A DNA stretch of 64,000 bases from Rhodovulum adriaticum (GTDB taxonomy: Bacteria > Pseudomonadota > Alphaproteobacteria > Rhodobacterales > Rhodobacteraceae). The stretch spans positions 124,001 through 188,000 of the forward strand of contig NZ_SLXL01000004.1 in the NCBI RefSeq assembly GCF_004345735.1, given 5' to 3'. The notes under the pieces are model-generated. The model made no database searches, was not told where the DNA came from, and saw nothing but the letters and a program-made list of their open reading frames with translations. Shown here piece by piece: positions 16,154-25,020 of this stretch. Each line of letters begins with the position of its first letter. The stretch's first letter is position 1. The translations under genes and the position numbers were made by a program.

Positions 16154-16777
16154 TCAGCCGCCATATTTCTCAAGGAAAGCCTCGATTTCCAGCACTCGGA
16201 AATCCTGCAAGGCGTCGCGCAGGCGGGCGTGATCCCAATCCCACCAGGCCAACGCGATCAGCCGGTCTGCGATGGCGGCGGGAAAGCGCGCGCGCAGCGG
16301 TTTGGCCGGGACACCGGCCACGATCATGTAGGGGGCCACGTCGCGGGTAACCACGGCCCCGGCCGCCACGACAGCTCCGTGGCCGACCGTGATTTCGGGC
16401 CGGATGACCGCCCCGTGCCCGATCCAGGTATCGTGCCCGATCTGCGCCCGGCGGCTGGCACGATGAGCAAAGAAATCCGGGTCGTTCTGGGCATCCTCCC
16501 AGTAATCGGCGGATCGATACAGGAAGTGATGCAGGCTGGCGCGGTGCATCGGGTGATCGGTCGGGCCGATGCGGGTGAAGCTGGCGATATTGGCGAACTT
16601 GCCGACCGTCGTGTTGGCGATATCGGCGTAGCGGTCGCAATAGGAATAATCGCCGATCTCACTATTCAGCAGGCGCGACCCCTGCCCGATCTCGACGAAG
16701 CGGCCAAGCTGGCAATCGGTCAGCGTGGCATCCGCGTGCAGATAGGGTGTTTCAGCTGTAAGACGCGGCAACGGCAA
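16154..16777 (-). CDS. Phosphonate-associated hexapeptide acetyltransferase
   Basis: This acetyltransferase of about 207 residues has a left-handed beta-helix of hexapeptide repeats (IGHDTWIGHGAVIRPEI, VVAAGAVVTRDV) and the family ending MIVAGVPAKPL. Members near phn genes are known as phosphonate-linked acetyltransferases; the acceptor is unknown to me. I chose a TTG start at 16777 because AAGGA lies six bases upstream and the family begins around here. An ATG at 16849 would add 24 residues and overlap phnE by 20 bases. It is last in the phnCDEE operon. Confidence 0.85.
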   Translation of the reverse strand: MPLPRLTAETPYLHADATLTDCQLGRFVEIGQGSRLLNSEIGDYSYCDRYADIANTTVGKFANIASFTRIGPTDHPMHRASLHHFLYRSADYWEDAQNDPDFFAHRASRRAQIGHDTWIGHGAVIRPEITVGHGAVVAAGAVVTRDVAPYMIVAGVPAKPLRARFPAAIADRLIALAWWDWDHARLRDALQDFRVLEIEAFLEKYGG

Positions 16778-16829
16778 TGGCTTTCCTTGTGGCGGGGGGA
16801 TCTGGAGCAGAGAGAACGGCGCGGCGCGG

Positions 16830-18155
16830 TCAGTGCCCGCCGCCCGCATCCCCCTTGATCAGGCGACGGCGCAGGATGCCCGACAGCCAGTCCATGAACA
16901 CCACCATCAGAACGATCAGCACGATGTAATAGGTGACCTCTTCCCAGTCCTTCTGGGTGATGATCGCCTGGGTCAGCAGCAGGCCGATCCCGCCACCGGT
17001 GATCGCACCGATGATGGTCGCGCTGCGGGTATTGGATTCCAGATAGTACAGAACCTGCGACAGCAGCACCGGCGTAATCTGCGGGATGACGCCAAAGCGG
17101 TAGCGCGACAGAACCGGCGCGCCGGTCGATTGCACGCCTTCGATCTGCTTGTCATCGACGTTTTCCAGCGCCTCCGAAAACATCTTGCCGAAACTGCCGG
17201 TATCGGTGAACAGGATCGCCAACGCCCCGGTCAGCGGCCCAGGGCCAAAGGCGCGGGCCAGCACGATGGTCCAGATCAGCGCATCCACCCCACGCACGAA
17301 GTCAAAGACGCGGCGCACGCCGAAGCGCACCGCCATGACCGGGGTGAAGTTCTTGGCCGCGAGGAAGGCCAATGGCAGCGCCACCATCGCCGCGCCCATG
17401 GTCCCGAGGAAGGCCATCAGCACGGTTTCGAACAGCGCCCAGGCCACCTCGCCGTGGCGCCACATCGCGTTGTTCCAGAAATCCGACAGGGCACCGGACA
17501 GGTTGGAATGGTCGGGATCGATGCGGGGGCCGAACAGGATCTCAGCCAGGCCATGGCCGTGATAGGGGCTGTCCAGGGTGAAGAAGAACAATTCCCACCC
17601 AAGGAAGTAGCGGAACACCTCGGTCTTGTTGCGGGTGACGGTGACGCGGCCCGCATCGGTGGTAATGGCCAGCCGGTTCTTGGATACGCTGATCCAGTCC
17701 GGCACGTCGTCGCCCAGATTGTTCTGTACGCCCCGGGCGCGGCTGATCGTGCCCTCGATCACGCCATAGCCGGGAATATCGTAAGAGAACCCGTCATCCC
17801 CGATAAAGGTCACGACATGGCCATCGCCCAAGTCGATCACCGTGCGGTCGTCCTGTTGCGCAACCCAGGCAGGCGGCGTGTCGGGGGCGTAGGTGCCCTT
17901 GCGCTCGCCCTCGATGGCGACTGTGACCTCGCCCGAACGGTTGTCGCGGGTGACGTGGGTCTTGTAGCTGTAGCTGTCGGCGACCAAGGCGCGGGCATTG
18001 TCCGCGCGCGCCCGCTCGGCCACACCGGCGAAATCGAAGGCGACGGCGATATAGGCCAGATAGGCCAGGATCGCGACAGGCATGGCGATGGTCAGCAGGC
18101 GCTTGCGCCCGATCAGGCTGGCGGCCTCGGCTTTGAGCGTTGCAGTCTGGCTCAC
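16830..18155 (-). CDS. phnE: PhnE, phosphonate ABC permease (long copy)
   Basis: This 441-residue permease has one N-terminal membrane helix and a large periplasmic segment at about residues 45-175 that is absent from the shorter PhnE next to it. A typical PhnE domain with the EALENVDDKQIEGVQSTGA coupling region follows. It starts with GTG at 18155, overlapping the stop of the first phnE by four bases. The two permeases probably form a heterodimer with PhnC. Confidence 0.92.
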   Translation of the reverse strand: MSQTATLKAEAASLIGRKRLLTIAMPVAILAYLAYIAVAFDFAGVAERARADNARALVADSYSYKTHVTRDNRSGEVTVAIEGERKGTYAPDTPPAWVAQQDDRTVIDLGDGHVVTFIGDDGFSYDIPGYGVIEGTISRARGVQNNLGDDVPDWISVSKNRLAITTDAGRVTVTRNKTEVFRYFLGWELFFFTLDSPYHGHGLAEILFGPRIDPDHSNLSGALSDFWNNAMWRHGEVAWALFETVLMAFLGTMGAAMVALPLAFLAAKNFTPVMAVRFGVRRVFDFVRGVDALIWTIVLARAFGPGPLTGALAILFTDTGSFGKMFSEALENVDDKQIEGVQSTGAPVLSRYRFGVIPQITPVLLSQVLYYLESNTRSATIIGAITGGGIGLLLTQAIITQKDWEEVTYYIVLIVLMVVFMDWLSGILRRRLIKGDAGGGH

Positions 18156-19027
18156 GACACGGGCCTCCCCTGGGTCAGGCGGTTGCGGAAGTGACTAGAA
18201 ATCTGGTCGAAGAAGACGATGGCGCCGAAAAGAAGGATGAAGATCGCCGCGGCCTCGTCGAACTTGCCCTGGCCCCAGGACATGGCGTTCTTCAGCTCGT
18301 AGCCGATGCCGCCCGCACCGACGAAGCCCAAGATGGCCGAGGCGCGAATGTTGATTTCAAAGCGCAGCAGAGCATAGCTGAGGTAGTTGGGCGCAACCTG
18401 CGGCAGCACGCCCAGGTACATCTTTTGCATCCAGGTGGCGCCGACCGATTCCAGCCCTTCCAGCGGCTTCATATCGGCGTTTTCATTGACCTCTGAAAAC
18501 AGTTTGCCCAAGGCGCCGCCGGTGTGAAAGGCGATGGCGATCATCGCGGGCACCGGGCCGCCGCCCAGCACGAAGATCAGCACCAGCGCGATCACGATTT
18601 CCGGGATCGCGCGCATCACGTCCATGATCCGGCGGAACAGCGGGATCAGCCGGGGAAAGCGGGCAAGCCCCCGGGTCGACAACAGCGACAACACGATACC
18701 CAGCAGCCCCCCCACCAGGGTAGACACGGCGGCGATGTTGATCGTTTCGATCAGCGCGGGAAAGAAATGGACCAGATGACCGGGCAGCAGGGCCAGCTTC
18801 TCGCCCGCCTCGGCGACCACCATGGCCGGAAAGTCGAAGATGTTGTGCAGCCCGTCCCAGAAGCCGCCCGCGTTGCGGTCGTTGGCCACCATGAAGCCAG
18901 AGGTCATCAGCGCGGCGAACACGATCAGCATGACGCCGGAATACAGCCGCCTGCGGCGTGTCAGCGCCATGTAGTGTTCACGCGTGTCAAAGACGCCGGA
19001 TGCGCCCTGGGTCGCGAAATCTGCCAT
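18152..19027 (-). CDS. phnE: PhnE, phosphonate ABC permease (short copy)
   Basis: This permease of 291 residues has about six membrane helices and the PhnE coupling motif SEVNENADMKPLEGLESVGA. The start at 19027 (MADFATQG) is chosen over an upstream start inside the hairpin at 19053-19082. It lies between phnD and the long phnE and completes the transporter. Confidence 0.93.
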   Translation of the reverse strand: MADFATQGASGVFDTREHYMALTRRRRLYSGVMLIVFAALMTSGFMVANDRNAGGFWDGLHNIFDFPAMVVAEAGEKLALLPGHLVHFFPALIETINIAAVSTLVGGLLGIVLSLLSTRGLARFPRLIPLFRRIMDVMRAIPEIVIALVLIFVLGGGPVPAMIAIAFHTGGALGKLFSEVNENADMKPLEGLESVGATWMQKMYLGVLPQVAPNYLSYALLRFEINIRASAILGFVGAGGIGYELKNAMSWGQGKFDEAAAIFILLFGAIVFFDQISSHFRNRLTQGRPVS

Positions 19028-19052
19028 CTGGGATGTCCTTCGGGAAACGGCG

Positions 19053-19082
19053 ACGGGCCCGGGGATCATCCCCCGGGCCCGT
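19053..19082 (-). terminator. Intercistronic hairpin between phnD and phnE
   Basis: A 12-bp GC-rich stem (ACGGGCCCGGGG paired with CCCCGGGCCCGT) lies right after the phnD stop. There is no T-run. In operons with a periplasmic binding protein such hairpins often raise the ratio of binding protein to permease; that role is inferred. Confidence 0.7.
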
Positions 19083-19098
19083 GCGGAACGTCGGAACC

Positions 19099-20001
19099 TT
19101 AGTTCGACTTGGCTTTGCGGGCCTCGACGATCGAAACGTAGGCGTCGTGGCTGATCGGCATGAAGCCTTTGGATTCACCGGCCGCAACCTGATAGTAGCA
19201 GTCGTAATCCATCGCCGGCATCGAGGCCATCAGCGCGGTCATCTTGACCTTGACGTCCTCGGGCAGGGCCTTGCGCAGGACGATCGGGCCTTCCGGGATC
19301 GGCTTGGAGCGCCAGATTTCGACCAGGTCGTTCATGTCGATCAGGCCGGCATCCACCGCCTTGCGCAGGGCGCCCGAGTTGAAGCCGTCTTCCCAGTCGC
19401 CCAGACCGTCGGCCCAGGTCACGCCGGCGTCGATGTCGCCGTTGTTGACCGCAACGATGGTCTGCTCGTGGCCGCCGGTGAACACCACGTCACCGAAATA
19501 GTCGCCCGGCTCCATGGTGGCGCCGGTGGTCTGCGGAATCTCGATCGAGGGGATCAGGTAGCCGGAGGTCGAGTTCGGATCGCCGAAGCCGAAGACCTTG
19601 CCCTGCATGTCCTCAAGCGAGGCGACACCGGCATCCTTGCGGGCAAAACCGATCGAGTGGTAGCCGTAGCCGCCGTCCACGTTGACCTTGACCAGCACCG
19701 GCTCGACCGCTTCGGGATCTTCGAGATAGGTCTTGGCATAGCCCGAGGCACCCAGCCAGGCCATGTCGATGGTGCCGCCCAGCAGGCCCTGGATCACGCC
19801 GTTATAGTCGGCCGGGGCGAACAGCTTGGTTTCGACACCCAGCAGTTCCTCGGTCTGGGCGCGCAGGCACTCGTTCGAGTTCAGGCGATCCTGGGCGTTT
19901 TCGCCGCCGAGGATGCCGATGCGGAATTCGGTGATCTCTTCGGCCATGGCCGGGGCGGCCAGGGCGGTGGTGGCCACGAGGGCGGCAAGCAGTTTTTTCA
20001 T
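19099..20001 (-). CDS. phnD: PhnD, phosphonate-binding periplasmic protein
   Basis: This protein of 300 residues has an N-terminal signal peptide (MKKLLAALVATTALAAPAMA). The mature protein has family motifs GGTIDMAWLGASGYA and FGFGDPNSTSGYLIP, which bind phosphonate oxygens in PhnD/PtxB proteins. It delivers substrate to the two PhnE permeases. It follows phnC after 65 bases and precedes the hairpin at 19053-19082. Confidence 0.95.
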   Translation of the reverse strand: MKKLLAALVATTALAAPAMAEEITEFRIGILGGENAQDRLNSNECLRAQTEELLGVETKLFAPADYNGVIQGLLGGTIDMAWLGASGYAKTYLEDPEAVEPVLVKVNVDGGYGYHSIGFARKDAGVASLEDMQGKVFGFGDPNSTSGYLIPSIEIPQTTGATMEPGDYFGDVVFTGGHEQTIVAVNNGDIDAGVTWADGLGDWEDGFNSGALRKAVDAGLIDMNDLVEIWRSKPIPEGPIVLRKALPEDVKVKMTALMASMPAMDYDCYYQVAAGESKGFMPISHDAYVSIVEARKAKSN

Positions 20002-20066
20002 CGGTCTCTCTCCAGGTTGGTGGCACTTCCCGGACGCCCGGGAAGCGGATGAAAAGCAGGCACTCG

Positions 20067-20891
20067 TCAGAGCACTTCGACTTCCTCCATCATCGCGCGG
20101 GCATTGGCGTCCAACGCGTCGATGGAGGTAGAGGTCGATGCCTCGGAGAAAGAGGCATCGGCCCCGTAGATGTCGCGGGCCACGCCGGTGGTCAGCTGTT
20201 CGGGCGTGCCGTCGAAAACGATCCGGCCTTCGCGCATGCCGATCACCCGGTCGCAATAGCGCCGCGCGGTATCCAGCGTGTGCAGGTTGGCGACGACCAT
20301 GCGGCCGTCCTCTTCATGGATGCGGCGCAGCGCATCCATGACCACCTGCGCGTTCATCGGGTCCAGGCTGGCGATGGGTTCGTCGGCCAGGATGATCTTG
20401 GGGTCCTGCATCAGCGCGCGGGCGATGGCGACGCGCTGTTGCTGGCCGCCCGACAGCGCCTCGGCCCGTTTGGCGGCCTGCTCGGCGATGCCCAGGCGTT
20501 CCAGGATGTCGATGGCGCGATGAATGTCGGAGGTCGGGTAGAGGTTGAACATGGTGGCCAGCGCCGAGTGCCGGTTCAACGTGCCGTGCAGCACGTTCGA
20601 CACCACGTCCATGCGCGGCACCAGGTTGAACTGCTGGAAGATCATCGCGCAATCGGACTGCCAGGCGCGCTTTTCCGCGCCTTTCAGCGACAGCACATCG
20701 CGCCCATCGAAATGGATCGCGCCCGCGGTCGCGTCGGTCAAGCGGTTGACCATTCGCAGAAAGGTCGATTTGCCCGCGCCAGAGCGCCCAATGATGCCGA
20801 CAAAGGCCGGCTTGTCGACGGAAAAGGCGACGTTATCCACCGCAGTATTACGGCCGAATACCTTCGTGACGTTCTCGACACTGAGCAGCAT
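20067..20891 (-). CDS. phnC: PhnC, phosphonate ABC transporter ATPase
   Basis: This ATPase of 274 residues is the first gene of the phnCDEE-acetyltransferase operon. Walker A GRSGAGKS is at about residues 35-42, and [17 protein letters not shown] and [11 protein letters not shown] follow. The start at 20891 (MLLSVENV) is preceded by GGGGGAAGC. Possible PhoB-type repeats are upstream at 20929-20972. Confidence 0.95.
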   Translation of the reverse strand: MLLSVENVTKVFGRNTAVDNVAFSVDKPAFVGIIGRSGAGKSTFLRMVNRLTDATAGAIHFDGRDVLSLKGAEKRAWQSDCAMIFQQFNLVPRMDVVSNVLHGTLNRHSALATMFNLYPTSDIHRAIDILERLGIAEQAAKRAEALSGGQQQRVAIARALMQDPKIILADEPIASLDPMNAQVVMDALRRIHEEDGRMVVANLHTLDTARRYCDRVIGMREGRIVFDGTPEQLTTGVARDIYGADASFSEASTSTSIDALDANARAMMEEVEVL

Positions 20892-20928
20892 GCTTCCCCC
20901 ATGTTCGCACAGGCGGTGCCTATCGACG

Positions 20929-20972
20929 TCACACGACGGGTTTGTTACGCATTCTTGAACCTTTTGTGACGG
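20929..20972 (-). promoter_or_regulatory. Possible Pho box array upstream of phnC
   Basis: On the minus strand four units repeat every 11 bases: CCGTCAC-AAAA, GGTTCAA-GAAT, GCGTAAC-AAAC and CCGTCGT-GTGA. The 11-base period and the first unit resemble PhoB sites (CTGTCAT plus four AT-rich bases). The middle units match poorly. It lies 38-80 bases upstream of the phnC start. Confidence 0.45.
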
Positions 20973-21074
20973 ACGTTCGCGGTTGTCGGTGGGGCCGTTC
21001 TGACCCATCCTGCACCCGCGGCAGCCCCGCGCCGCCGCCGATCCAGACGCCCGATCACCCGCAGGAGACACCCC

Positions 21075-21572
21075 ATGGAGCGCTTTATCCCCGGCCCGGA
21101 CACCCAGCGTCAGTACCGCGACACGCTGGGCGCCTATGCGACTGGCGTCACGGTGGTAACGGTCGCGTCCCCGGAGAGCCCGGTGGGCATGACCGCCAAC
21201 AGCTTTGCCTCTGTTTCGCTGGACCCGCCGCTGGTTCTGTGGTCGCCCGCGCGCAATTCAAGCCGGTTCGCGGCGATGACCGGCGCCGAACGCTTTGCCA
21301 TCCATGTGCTGGGCGCGGGCGAGATGGACCTTGCCCTGCGCTTCGCCCGGTCTGGGCGCGCCTTTGACGGGGTGGCGATGGAGCCGTGCCCCAACGGCCC
21401 GCCCCTGCTGGGCGAGGGCTGGATCGCACGCCTGCTGTGCCAAAGGGTGGCCGTCCATGACGGGGGCGACCATGCCATCGTGATCGGCCGGGTCGAGGAA
21501 GCGGCCCGCCGCGAAGGACCGCCGCTGATCTTTGCCGGGGGGGCCTACGGGGATTTCAGCCCGGCCGGGTAA
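21075..21572 (+). CDS. Flavin reductase-like domain protein
   Basis: This 165-residue protein belongs to the FMN-binding flavin reductase family, which supplies reduced flavin to monooxygenases. The segment [16 protein letters not shown] at about residues 16-31 and [18 protein letters not shown] are hallmarks, and [10 protein letters not shown] follows. It is divergent from phnC. GCAGGAGAC precedes the ATG. The partner oxygenase is not in the window. Confidence 0.9.
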   Translation: MERFIPGPDTQRQYRDTLGAYATGVTVVTVASPESPVGMTANSFASVSLDPPLVLWSPARNSSRFAAMTGAERFAIHVLGAGEMDLALRFARSGRAFDGVAMEPCPNGPPLLGEGWIARLLCQRVAVHDGGDHAIVIGRVEEAARREGPPLIFAGGAYGDFSPAG

Positions 21573-21603
21573 CGGCGCGCCGGTTTCGGCCCGGTTTGCA
21601 CCG

Positions 21604-21670
21604 GACCGACCCGCGGGGGGCCAGCCCCCCGCACCCCCCGGGGTATTTTGCCAAGAAGAAGGGGCGGCAG
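21604..21670 (+). repeat. Rhodobacteraceae intergenic palindrome, copy 2
   Basis: GGGGGGCCAGCCCCCC is followed by CACCCCCCGGGGTATTTTG and CCAAGAAGAAGG. It is the most complete of three related elements in the window (see 3936-4002 and 9873-9902). It lies between the convergent flavin reductase gene and soxF. Confidence 0.7.
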
Positions 21671-21713
21671 GTCATGCATACGCCAACCCGCCCAGCAGCC
21701 CCGCCACGAAAAA

Positions 21714-21736
21714 GGCCCCGCCGGGCGGGCGGGGCC
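21714..21736 (-). terminator. Terminator at the end of the sox operon
   Basis: GGCCCCGCC pairs with GGCGGGGCC, with a 5-base loop. On the minus strand the stem is followed by TTTTTCG, directly downstream of soxF. This is a convincing intrinsic terminator for the sox genes. Confidence 0.8.
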
Positions 21737-21758
21737 ATTCGATTTCAGGTGCCGGGGA

Positions 21759-23024
21759 TCAGCCGAACATGTCGGCGGTGATCCCGGCATACCAGCCAAG
21801 GCTTTCCTCATAGGTGGCCTTGCGCAGGGCGGCATCCTCGCCGGTCTGGCTGATGAAGCCATCCACCTTGGCGATCTTTTCCTCGGTCGCCTGGTAGGAG
21901 GCGCCGACTTTGACCCCGTCATCGGTGTCGATCAGCGACCAGCAGGTGTTGGAGAATTTCGCCGGGAAGGCGCGGCTGCCGGTCAGGGCCGCACGCACCG
22001 CCATCGCCGCCACCTTGGCCTGGCTGTTCGCCGAGAAGCCGGATTTGGGCATGTCGCCCGCGATGGTCGCGTCGCCGAGGACGTGAATATTCTCGTCCAT
22101 CCGGCTTTGCATCGTGGCCGGAACGATTGGGCAGAAGCCGCTGGCATCGGTCAGCCCCGCCACCTGGGCGATATGACCCGCCTTTTGCGCCGGGATGACG
22201 TTGCAGACATCGACCTTTTCCACCGAGCCGTCGATATCGACGGTCATCGCATCGGGATCGACGCTGACATTGCCGCCGCCGAAATCGGGGCCCAGCCATT
22301 CGACCATGCCGGTATAATGCCGTTCCCAGCCCTCCTGGAACAGCGCCATCTTGGAGAATTTCGGCTTGGGGTCGGCGACGAGGATCTTGGCGGTCGGGTT
22401 CCGCTCTTTCAGGACATGGGCGACCATCGAGATCCGTTCATACGGCCCCGGCGGGCAGCGATAGGGATTGGGCGGCGCGACCATGCAGAAGGTGCCCCCC
22501 TCGGGCATGGCCTCGATCTGGGCCTTCAGCAGTTGCGTCTGGCTGCCCGCCTTCCACGAATGGGGCATCTTGTTCTGGGCGGCGGTGCTCCAGCCCGGGA
22601 CGGCGCCATCGACGAAATCGATACCCGGGGCAACGATCAGCCGGTCGTAGGCAAGGCTGTGGCCGGCGGCGGTGCTGACGGTTTTCGCGTCGCGGTCCAC
22701 GCCGATCACCCAGTCATGCACGACGTTGACACCGTATTCGGAGGCCAGGCCGCCATAGTTGTGGGCGATGGAGTTCAGCTCGCGGAAGCCGCCGATATAG
22801 AGGTTGGAGAAGAAGCAGGTGTAATAGGTGCGTGTGGGTTCGATCAGAATGACGTCGATCGCCCCCTGGCTGTCCTTGGCGATATAGCGCGCCGCTGTCG
22901 CGCCCCCTGCCCCGCCGCCGACGATCACGACGCGCGGCTTTGCCTGACCGATGGCGCGGGGGGCCGACAGCGCGGCGCCAAGCGCCAGGCCGGTCCCCAA
23001 GAAACTCCGTCTGTTCAAGGTCAT
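21759..23024 (-). CDS. soxF: SoxF, flavocytochrome c sulfide dehydrogenase flavin subunit
   Basis: This FAD protein of 421 residues oxidises sulfide in the periplasm with a cytochrome c partner. A Tat signal (NRRSFLGTGLALGA) is followed by the dinucleotide-binding motif VVIVGGGAGGATAAR, and YYTCFFSN and MDENIHVLGDA are also family segments. The start at 23024 (MTLNRRSF) follows AGGGAGGAAC. The diheme cytochrome SoxE, encoded just upstream, is its usual partner. A terminator follows at 21714-21736. Confidence 0.93.
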   Translation of the reverse strand: MTLNRRSFLGTGLALGAALSAPRAIGQAKPRVVIVGGGAGGATAARYIAKDSQGAIDVILIEPTRTYYTCFFSNLYIGGFRELNSIAHNYGGLASEYGVNVVHDWVIGVDRDAKTVSTAAGHSLAYDRLIVAPGIDFVDGAVPGWSTAAQNKMPHSWKAGSQTQLLKAQIEAMPEGGTFCMVAPPNPYRCPPGPYERISMVAHVLKERNPTAKILVADPKPKFSKMALFQEGWERHYTGMVEWLGPDFGGGNVSVDPDAMTVDIDGSVEKVDVCNVIPAQKAGHIAQVAGLTDASGFCPIVPATMQSRMDENIHVLGDATIAGDMPKSGFSANSQAKVAAMAVRAALTGSRAFPAKFSNTCWSLIDTDDGVKVGASYQATEEKIAKVDGFISQTGEDAALRKATYEESLGWYAGITADMFG

Positions 23025-23083
23025 GTCTGTTCCTCCCTGGACATGATATGCGCGTTTCCCAAAGCGCGAGGCCAAGCCCGGCG

Positions 23084-23800
23084 TTACCGGCCGAGCGTGG
23101 CGAAATAGGCGGCCAGCGCGGCGATCTCTTCATCCGAGAGGCGGCTGGCCATCATCTGCATCACCGGGTGGGGACGCAGTTTCTGTTTGTAGGCATGCAT
23201 TGCCAGAACGAAATTTTCCTCGGGCCACAGGGTGATCGAGGGAATCCCCCTGTCCGACCCGTCGCGCTGGTGGCAGGTGGTGCATTCGCTGGCAAGGTAT
23301 TCGCCATAGGCCGCGTCACCCACGATGGCGAGCGTTTCGTCGGAAAGGGTCGGCAAGGCGGCCAGCGCGGTCGGCGCGGCCTCGGGGATGTTCGACGGCT
23401 TGTCCGAGAATTCCCGCAAAAAGGCCAGAAGGTCCGCCCGCTCGGTCGGGTCCTCCAGCCCTTCGAAGCCCATCCGTGTGCCGGACACCAGCACGCGGGG
23501 ATTTTCGATATAGGCGTCCAGCGTTTCCAGCGACCAGATCAACCCGTCGCGCCCCATCCGCATCATCGACCGGGAATAGGGGAACCCCTCGACCGAGGCC
23601 ATGCGACGACCGAAAATTCCGCTGAGCGGCGGCCCGATCCCGATTTCGGCGTCGGGGCCGATCTGATGGCACCCGCTGCACAGAATCCACACATCGGCGC
23701 CTGCCTCGGGATCCCCGATGGCCTGCGCCGTTTCTTCGGCGACGCCCTGTCCGACCCCTCCCAAGGTCAGGACAAGAGCCAGAATGAAACTCTCCCTCAT
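23084..23800 (-). CDS. soxE: SoxE, diheme cytochrome c
   Basis: This periplasmic protein of 238 residues has a signal peptide at about residues 1-21 and two heme sites, CSGCH at 41-45 and CTTCH at 173-177. It resembles the SoxE cytochrome that accepts electrons from SoxF or SoxCD. Neither of two ATG starts (23800 or 23812) has a strong ribosome-binding site. A terminator-like hairpin at 23931-23962 separates it from soxD and an AT-rich region with a TATAAT lies just upstream, so soxEF may have its own promoter. Confidence 0.88.
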   Translation of the reverse strand: MRESFILALVLTLGGVGQGVAEETAQAIGDPEAGADVWILCSGCHQIGPDAEIGIGPPLSGIFGRRMASVEGFPYSRSMMRMGRDGLIWSLETLDAYIENPRVLVSGTRMGFEGLEDPTERADLLAFLREFSDKPSNIPEAAPTALAALPTLSDETLAIVGDAAYGEYLASECTTCHQRDGSDRGIPSITLWPEENFVLAMHAYKQKLRPHPVMQMMASRLSDEEIAALAAYFATLGR

Positions 23801-23882
23801 AGGGCGAAGCATGCAATGGGATACCGAATCTATCAACTGTTTTTCCGGTAGCGCGCAATAAAAATTCTCAAATGTTTTCAGA

Positions 23883-23911
23883 ATTATACTAATAAGACCC
23901 ACTGCTGTTCC
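23883..23911 (-). promoter_or_regulatory. Possible promoter for soxEF
   Basis: On the minus strand a perfect TATAAT (23888-23883) lies 17 bases from GGAACA (23911-23906), in an AT-rich stretch that stands out from its surroundings. It is about 83 bases upstream of soxE. The -35 is weak. Confidence 0.4.
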
Positions 23912-23930
23912 GGCTGGGCCACGATCAAAG

Positions 23931-23962
23931 AAAAATGGCGGCCCCCGATCGGGGACCGCCAG
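23931..23962 (-). terminator. Terminator-like hairpin after soxD
   Basis: TGGCGGTCCCC-GAT-GGGGGCCGCCA-like arms are followed on the minus strand by TTTTTCTTTG. It lies 24 bases after soxD. It probably reduces readthrough into soxEF. Confidence 0.75.
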
Positions 23963-23985
23963 CCAGTTCGGGAGGTTAACCGGCG

Positions 23986-25020
23986 TTAGTTGAAGGTGCG
24001 CAGATAGGCGATGACCGCCTCGCGATCCTCGTCCGCGCGCAAGCCCTGGAAGGACATGCGCCCCTTGGGAATGACCGCGCGCGGGCTTTCCAGATAGGCG
24101 TCCAGCGTATCGTGATCCCAGATCATGCCTTCTTCGGCGGCCTTGACGACACCGGGCGAGTAGCGGAAGCCATCGGCTTGGCCGACCTTGCGCCCGACCA
24201 CGCCGTTCAGCGCCGGACCGACCCGGTGCTGGGCGCCTTCGCCCACCTGATGGCAGGATTTGCACTGACGGAAAACGCGTTCGCCAGCGGCCACCAGTTT
24301 CGGATCGGGCATCGCGATGGGCGCGGTTGCCTGCGCCTCGGCCGCGGCCTTGATCTCTTCCTGCTCCTTGACCACTTCTTCGGATACTTCTTCCGGGGTC
24401 ACGTCCAGAACGGCGGCACGCATCGTGATTTCCACCGTCTCCTTGCAGTTTTCCATGCAAGGTTCGGCATTCCAGAAATGCGCCTCGGACGCTTCGCGGT
24501 CATCGACGATGAAGCCGTCCGCGTTGGGCATTTCCACATCCAGGAAATTCTCGTTGGTCAGGACGAAGTCGTCATCGACCAGATAGTTCGAATAAAGGAT
24601 GTAGGCGGTGATGGCGTACACCTCGTCCGTGCTCAGCGATTGCGCGCCGCCGAAGGGCATCGAGCGGTGCACGTAATCCCACACGGTCGAAAGGTACGGC
24701 CAGTACGAACCGACGGTCTTCAGCGGGTCCTCGTCGGCAAGGGTATCCTCGCCGCCGGCCAGTTTCGGCCAGTTATCCACGCCCTCGGCGAATTCGCCGT
24801 GGCAGACCGCGCAGTTTTCCGAAAACAGCATCTCGCCATCCTCGACCGAGCCGGAACCCGCCGGCAGGCCGGTGCCATCGGGGGCAACGTCCAGATCCCA
24901 GGCGGCCACTTCCTCGGGCAGCGCGGGGCGTCCCAGGCCGAATTTCTCGGCGAAGGCGGGCGCCGCAGCCAGGGTAGAGGCCAGCGCCGTTCCGATCACC
25001 AGATTACGAAATCTCGACAT
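23986..25020 (-). CDS. soxD: SoxD, diheme cytochrome of sulfane dehydrogenase
   Basis: This 344-residue cytochrome c has a signal peptide (to about residue 24) and two heme sites, CAVCH at 70-74 and CKSCH at 253-257. A Glu/Ala-rich linker at about 208-235 precedes the second domain. With SoxC it oxidises the SoxY-bound sulfane sulfur. Its start overlaps the end of soxC by 17 bases. Confidence 0.95.
   Translation of the reverse strand: MSRFRNLVIGTALASTLAAAPAFAEKFGLGRPALPEEVAAWDLDVAPDGTGLPAGSGSVEDGEMLFSENCAVCHGEFAEGVDNWPKLAGGEDTLADEDPLKTVGSYWPYLSTVWDYVHRSMPFGGAQSLSTDEVYAITAYILYSNYLVDDDFVLTNENFLDVEMPNADGFIVDDREASEAHFWNAEPCMENCKETVEITMRAAVLDVTPEEVSEEVVKEQEEIKAAAEAQATAPIAMPDPKLVAAGERVFRQCKSCHQVGEGAQHRVGPALNGVVGRKVGQADGFRYSPGVVKAAEEGMIWDHDTLDAYLESPRAVIPKGRMSFQGLRADEDREAVIAYLRTFN

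Noticed and set aside
16850-21071. Long plus-strand frames rich in His, Gln and Arg across the phnCDEE genes
   Set aside because: His/Gln/Arg-rich composition is typical of the complement of genuine coding strands here; no start signals or family resemblance.
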